Below, one piece after another: positions 13,917 to 17,346 of a stretch of DNA of 17,346 bases. The notes beneath the pieces are model-generated. The model searched no databases, was not told where the DNA came from, and worked only from the letters and a program-made list of their open reading frames with translations. Every line of letters begins with the position of its first letter. Position 1 is the stretch's first letter. The DNA is from Acidobacteriota bacterium (lineage in GTDB: Bacteria; Acidobacteriota; UBA890): NCBI GenBank assembly GCA_022563115.1, contig JADFNY010000018.1, positions 1 to 17,346 of the forward strand, written 5' to 3'. Position numbers and translations under genes: made by a program.

Positions 13917-14819
13917 ATGAAGCTTCGTACCTTCCTCGCGCTGTTTGCCGTCGTCGCCATTGCGGCGTGCGGTGGCGCCGCTGAAGAGCCGGCGGCGGTT
14001 CCCGAAGAGGTCCCAATGGACGATGCCGCGGCGATCGCGGCGCTCGCCGACGAGTACGTCGTCCACTACAACCTGCACCACCCCTCGATGGTGAACGACT
14101 ACTACACCGGCGAGGGTATAGGTTTGCCTGCCGACGGCTCCGTCCTCATGGGCGCCGAGGCGCGGCTTGCTCACCTGGAAGCCGCGATGGAGGGCAACCC
14201 GACGCTGGCGGTCGAGACCGCTGACGTTGCGGTGTTCGGCGATACCGCCGTGGCACACGGGTCGTACTCGGTCGAGATCGCCCCCGAAGGGGCGGACGCG
14301 ATGTCTGTCACCGGCAACTGGATGGCGAGCTACGAAAAGGCCGACGGCGACTGGAAGATCGCGGTGTTGCTGTCGAACTACGACGGCGACCCACCGGAGG
14401 ACCTTCCCGATCCGACGACTCCGGCCGAGCCTCCCCCGGAGCAGGAGGACAGCCCGCTCGCCGAGCTCTTGGGCTACTACGCCACCCACTTCAACATGGG
14501 ACACGGCGGCATGGTGGCGTCGCGCTACACCGAGGACGCCATGGCCGCTTTTGCAGGCGGGCCCAAACTCGAAGGACGCGCCGCGATCGAAGAAGATTTG
14601 AACGCGCGGATCGAGGAGCTGGGCAACCCGCAGCTCACCATCCACGTGGTCGCAGGCGACGAGGTCGGCGACGATTTCGTGTTCGGTGGCGGTAGGTACG
14701 AGATGGCCGCCGAAGCCGGCGACTCCCAGGGCGCATTCCTCATCCTGGCGAAGCGCGGCGACGACGGCAACCTGCAGATCCAGTGGGCCGTCAGCAACGG
14801 ACTGCCGGTCAACCAGTAG
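13917..14819 (+). CDS. Lipoprotein with two tandem NTF2/SnoaL-like (DUF4440-type) domains
   Basis: 300 residues. ATG at 13917 with GGAGG (13907-13911) 5 nt before it. Signal MKLRTFLALFAVVAIAAC, lipid Cys18, short acidic/Ala linker. Domain 1 spans about 37-150, with YVVHYNLHHPSMVNDYYT, VETADVAVFGDTAVAHGSY and MASYEKADGDWKIAVLLSNY, the classic DUF4440/SnoaL ending where a Trp-Lys-Ile strand follows a DG turn. A Pro/Glu-rich linker (about 158-178) leads to domain 2 (about 182-298), with YATHFNMGHGGMVASRYT and ILAKRGDDGNLQIQWAVSN. The matching openings of the two halves show an internal duplication, perhaps an intramolecular version of the usual NTF2 dimer. These cone-shaped domains bind or isomerise small hydrophobic molecules; no ligand is evident. 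Adjacent to the MBL-fold gene. Confidence 0.85.
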   Translation: MKLRTFLALFAVVAIAACGGAAEEPAAVPEEVPMDDAAAIAALADEYVVHYNLHHPSMVNDYYTGEGIGLPADGSVLMGAEARLAHLEAAMEGNPTLAVETADVAVFGDTAVAHGSYSVEIAPEGADAMSVTGNWMASYEKADGDWKIAVLLSNYDGDPPEDLPDPTTPAEPPPEQEDSPLAELLGYYATHFNMGHGGMVASRYTEDAMAAFAGGPKLEGRAAIEEDLNARIEELGNPQLTIHVVAGDEVGDDFVFGGGRYEMAAEAGDSQGAFLILAKRGDDGNLQIQWAVSNGLPVNQ

Positions 14820-14827
14820 AATCTCAT

Positions 14828-14889
14828 GTGCGCCCCTCGCGGCGCACGGAGTACCAGCCGGGCGGCGCCCGCCAAGGTGTCGCCCGGCT
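14828..14889 (+). terminator. Tandem hairpins after the NTF2-like gene
   Basis: Stem 1 is GTGCGCC (14828-14834)/GGCGCAC (14841-14847) with a 6-nt loop, only 8 bp after the stop codon. Stem 2 is AGCCGGGCG (14856-14864)/CGCCCGGCT (14881-14889) with a 16-nt loop, followed by a T-rich TTCGTTTCTCT. The second is the better terminator candidate and overlaps the first unit of the 41-bp repeat. Confidence 0.55.
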
Positions 14890-15039
14890 TTCGTTTCTCT
14901 CCGCATGTGAGAGCGCGACGCCACCCGGCTTCCGTATTCCTGCGAGTTGCCGCCAACGTCGCCACCCGGCGTTCGTATTCGTGCGAGCCGCCGTCAACGC
15001 CGCCACCCGGCGTGCGTGTTTCTGTGGCCCAGGTCGTGG
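14876..15039 (+). repeat. Four-unit 41-bp tandem repeat
   Basis: CCCGGC recurs at 14883, 14924, 14965 and 15006, exactly 41 bp apart each time. Units are 14876-14916, 14917-14957, 14958-14998 and 14999-15039. Units 2 and 3 agree at 34 of 41 positions, both starting GNCGCCACCCGGC and carrying CGTATTCNTGCGAG; the outer units are more diverged. The period is not a multiple of three, so it is unlikely to be coding. It fills the gap before the FG-GAP gene. Confidence 0.8.
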
Positions 15040-15045
15040 TATCGT
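15040..15045 (+). promoter_or_regulatory. Candidate -10 for a leaderless FG-GAP transcript
   Basis: TATCGT (15040-15045) sits 8 nt before the ATG at 15054, which would place transcription start at or beside the start codon. No Shine-Dalgarno is present upstream. There is no convincing -35. Confidence 0.3.
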
Positions 15046-15053
15046 GCGCCGCC

Positions 15054-16265
15054 ATGCGGGCTGCTCGTCGATTCGTCGTTACCCTCGTCGTTCTCGCGGC
15101 CGCTGTCGCTTCGGCCTGCGGCGGCGCCGCGACCGTCCCCGACGACGCACCTTCGCTGCTGCTGGCGCTCGCCGTGCTCGACACCGAAGACGGGCTTCCG
15201 CGCCCGCTGCCGGCGCGGCTCGGAATTCTGACCAAAACCGCCGACGGCTGGAGCCACCGGTTCATCGAGGACCCCGACAGCAACGTCTTTCACAAGGTCC
15301 TCGGCTACGGCGCCGGCGGCGAAGTGACCGGCGTCCTGACGCTGGGTGGGAGCGCGGCGGTGGTGAAGCTGTGGGGGCCGGACGGCAGCGCGGAGACGCT
15401 TTGGACGGAGGATTTCGGCGGCGCCTTCAGCCGCATGCGCGACGCCGAAGTGGGCGATATCTATGGCGACGGGCGCGCCGCGATCGCCGTGGCGACGCAC
15501 GACCAGGGGGTGGTCGCGGTGATTCGGCCGGACGGTGCCGGCGGGTTCACCGTCGACGAGCTCGACCGCGAGCCGGAGACCGTCGTCCACGAGATCGAGC
15601 TCGGTGATCTGGACGGCGACGGTGTGATCGAGATCTACGCCACGCCGACGGCGCCCAACCAGGTCGATGGCACGCCGCAACCCGGCAAGGTCGTGCGCTA
15701 CGTGCCGGCAGCGGGTGAGGGGCGGGTCGTGGTCGCCGACCTCGGCCGCCGCCACGCCAAGGAGATACTCGTCGACGACCTCGACGGCGATGGCCGCGAT
15801 GAGCTCTACGTGTCGGTCGAAGCGGTCTCGGGCGGGCAGGTGGAGATTCGGCGTTATCTCGCCGACACCGATCCGTTGGCAGGCGAAATCGTGGCGACGC
15901 TTGACGATCAACTGTGCCGCTTTCTCACCGTCGGCGACGTCGACGGCGACGGCACCAAGGAAATGGTTGCCGCCGGGATGCGCAGCGGCCTGTGGCTGCT
16001 GCGGCCCCGAGAGGGCGAATGGAGCAAGGAGCTCATCGACGCCGACTCGTCCGGCTTCGAGCACGCTTCGATTCTGCTCGATCTCGACGGCGACGGGCGC
16101 GACGAGCTGTACGTTGCCAGCGACGACCAAGGTCAGGTGCGCAGGTACGTCTTCGACGGCTCGCGATGGATTACCGACGTCATCTTCGAATATGCCGACG
16201 ATCTCGGGCGCTTCACCTGGAACATCATGGTGGCACCCGCCGGGGTGCTGCCGCCCGGATCGTAG
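15054..16265 (+). CDS. FG-GAP/VCBS-repeat beta-propeller lipoprotein
   Basis: 403 residues from ATG 15054, selected because it opens a signal (MRAARRFVVTLVVLAAAVAS) ending at Cys22; the lipobox ASAC is not ideal, so lipidation is likely but not certain. The upstream open frame runs through the 41-bp repeat and is rejected. Five FG-GAP-type calcium loops are visible: GDIYGDGRAAIAV, GDLDGDGVIEIYA, DDLDGDGRDELYV, GDVDGDGTKEMVA and LDLDGDGRDELYV, with four carrying the full DxDGDG loop. Between them lie strand-rich segments such as VVAVIRPDGAGGFTVDEL and LWLLRPREGEWSKELI. Such repeats build an integrin-alpha-like propeller stabilised by calcium, usually in extracytoplasmic binding proteins. No catalytic motif is seen. 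The ASST-family gene begins 23 bp downstream in the same direction, suggesting co-transcription. Confidence 0.86.
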   Translation: MRAARRFVVTLVVLAAAVASACGGAATVPDDAPSLLLALAVLDTEDGLPRPLPARLGILTKTADGWSHRFIEDPDSNVFHKVLGYGAGGEVTGVLTLGGSAAVVKLWGPDGSAETLWTEDFGGAFSRMRDAEVGDIYGDGRAAIAVATHDQGVVAVIRPDGAGGFTVDELDREPETVVHEIELGDLDGDGVIEIYATPTAPNQVDGTPQPGKVVRYVPAAGEGRVVVADLGRRHAKEILVDDLDGDGRDELYVSVEAVSGGQVEIRRYLADTDPLAGEIVATLDDQLCRFLTVGDVDGDGTKEMVAAGMRSGLWLLRPREGEWSKELIDADSSGFEHASILLDLDGDGRDELYVASDDQGQVRRYVFDGSRWITDVIFEYADDLGRFTWNIMVAPAGVLPPGS

Positions 16266-16288
16266 ATCTCGCAGCCGGGGACCTGTCA

Positions 16289-17346
16289 ATGATCGAGACT
16301 CGACTTCAAGACCCTGCTGGTTGGCGCCGTCCCGCCGGAGCTTTCTTGGCGCTCACGATCCTGGCCGTCACCGGCTGTACCGGATCGACGCCCGAGGACG
16401 CCGAAGCAGCCTCGGTTGCCGCCGAGGCGACCGAAGCGGCGAGCGTGCCCGAGCTTCCGCGCGGCTTGCTCACCCATGAAGAGGGGGTAGCCGACGGCTA
16501 TCTGATGTTCACGCCGCTGCTCTCGGACACCACCTACCTGCTGGACAACGAGGGGCAGATCGTCCACCTGTGGAAGAGCGAGTTCGCCCCGGGGGGCAGC
16601 GTCTATGTGCTCGACAACGGAAACATCATCCGCGGCGCGCGGATCCCCGACGTCGAGGTGTTCCAGGGCGGTGGTCAGGGCGGCCGCATCCAGGAGATCA
16701 GCTGGGACGGCGAGGTGGTTTGGGAGTTCGACTTCGCCAGCGACCAGCACCTGCTGCACCACGACATCGAGATCCTGCCGAACGGCAACATCCTGGCGAT
16801 CGCATGGGAAGCCAAGACCGCCGACCAGGTGGGCGCCGCGGGAGGCAATCCGGCGGCGACGCCCCCCAGCGGGCTGTGGCCCGACATGATCATCGAGATC
16901 GAGCCGCAGCGCCCCAGCGGCGGGCGCGTCGTCTGGGAGTGGCACACCTGGGACCATCTGGTGCAGAACCTTGACGACGGGCTGCCGAATTACGGGGACC
17001 CTTCGGCGCACCCGGGGCGGATCGACATCAACGCCATCGGCGTCCCCCCGGAGATCAGTTCCGAGGAGCTCGAACAGCTCAAGGCGATCGGTTACGTCCC
17101 ACCGGATGCCGAGCCCGAAGACATTAACTCCGACATGTTTCACACCAACGCGATCGATTACAACGCCGAGCTCGACCAGATCGCATTGAGCACGCCGCGT
17201 TACAGTGAGATCTGGATCATCGATCACAGCACGACGACAGCCGAAGCGGCGGGCAGCACCGGTGGTCGCTGGGGCAGGGGAGGCGACATCCTCTACCGCT
17301 GGGGGAACCCGGCGATGTATGGGCGCGGCGACGTCGACGATCGGCA
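16289..17346 (+). CDS. Arylsulfotransferase (ASST)-family lipoprotein, 3' truncated by the window edge
   Basis: The frame from ATG 16289 is open to the last base: 352 full codons with no stop. GGGGA (16277-16281) precedes it by 7 nt. Lipoprotein signal with FLALTILAVTGC (Cys30), followed by an Ala/Glu-rich linker to about residue 55. The propeller then reads YLLDNEGQIVHLWKSEF, YVLDNGNIIRG, IQEISWDGEVVWEFDF, LLHHDIEILPNGNILAIAWE, MIIEIEPQ, VVWEWHTWDHLVQN, MFHTNAIDYNAELDQIALS, EIWIIDHSTT and ILYRWGNPAMYG, matching the arylsulfate sulfotransferase family, where conserved His residues transfer sulfate between phenols. The HHDIE and FHTNAIDYN segments contain the candidate His positions. Many such homologues in environmental bacteria are unassigned, so activity is inference. 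Follows the FG-GAP gene by 23 bp. Confidence 0.85.
   Translation, partial: MIETRLQDPAGWRRPAGAFLALTILAVTGCTGSTPEDAEAASVAAEATEAASVPELPRGLLTHEEGVADGYLMFTPLLSDTTYLLDNEGQIVHLWKSEFAPGGSVYVLDNGNIIRGARIPDVEVFQGGGQGGRIQEISWDGEVVWEFDFASDQHLLHHDIEILPNGNILAIAWEAKTADQVGAAGGNPAATPPSGLWPDMIIEIEPQRPSGGRVVWEWHTWDHLVQNLDDGLPNYGDPSAHPGRIDINAIGVPPEISSEELEQLKAIGYVPPDAEPEDINSDMFHTNAIDYNAELDQIALSTPRYSEIWIIDHSTTTAEAAGSTGGRWGRGGDILYRWGNPAMYGRGDVDDR

Noticed and set aside
14876..15039. CRISPR array
   Set aside because: Similarity runs through the whole 41-bp unit rather than alternating conserved repeats with unique spacers, units are diverged, and no cas gene is nearby.
14826..15053. N-terminal extension of the FG-GAP protein
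   Set aside because: The upstream open frame passes through the 41-bp repeat, is Arg/Pro-rich, and would bury the signal sequence.

Overview
The window is about 17.3 kb of GC-rich bacterial DNA. Signal peptides, five likely lipoproteins and a protein built like an outer-membrane barrel autotransporter point to a diderm. The gene content (NHL propellers, a VPS10/BNR protein, FG-GAP, arylsulfotransferase and HupE-like proteins) resembles environmental Acidobacteriota or a similar phylum. That assignment is inference only: no rRNA, tRNA or clear taxonomic marker is present. I see no complete transposase, phage gene, CRISPR array or RNA gene.

Layout. A 5'-truncated HpcH/HpaI-type aldolase (2-592, +) ends in a long hairpin that includes its stop codon. 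A secreted lectin-like protein (727-1365, +) converges on an NHL-propeller lipoprotein (1459-2745, -) across a 14-bp bidirectional terminator. A divergent promoter region separates that lipoprotein from a HupE/UreJ-type membrane protein (2873-4237, +). A secreted NHL propeller (4344-5381, +) follows. A YbiT-like ABC-F ATPase (5676-7625, +) has a strong terminator hairpin directly in front of its start codon. A large secreted BNR/VPS10-type propeller (7741-10428, -) is divergent from a PlpD-like patatin/POTRA/barrel protein (10627-12870, +). Next come a metallo-beta-lactamase-fold lipoprotein (12947-13846, +) and a double NTF2-like lipoprotein (13917-14819, +). After a hairpin pair and a 41-bp tandem repeat come an FG-GAP lipoprotein (15054-16265, +) and an arylsulfotransferase-family lipoprotein that runs off the right edge (16289->17346, +).

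How they fit together. Nine of the twelve genes encode proteins with a Sec-type signal or lipoprotein signal, and the HupE-like membrane protein also begins with a signal-like segment. Five encode predicted beta-propellers: two NHL, one BNR, one FG-GAP and one ASST. The region looks like a cell-envelope block rather than one metabolic pathway. The only cytoplasmic proteins are the aldolase and the ABC-F ATPase.

Most unusual points: a dispersed intergenic repeat in at least three copies; the ABC-F leader hairpin with an extended -10 and no Shine-Dalgarno; a four-unit 41-bp tandem repeat; and apparent substitutions of key residues in three enzyme families (aldolase metal Asp to Ser, MBL zinc His to Glu, patatin oxyanion Arg to Gly). 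No gap between genes exceeds 300 bp; the longest, 5382-5675, is described in the feature list.
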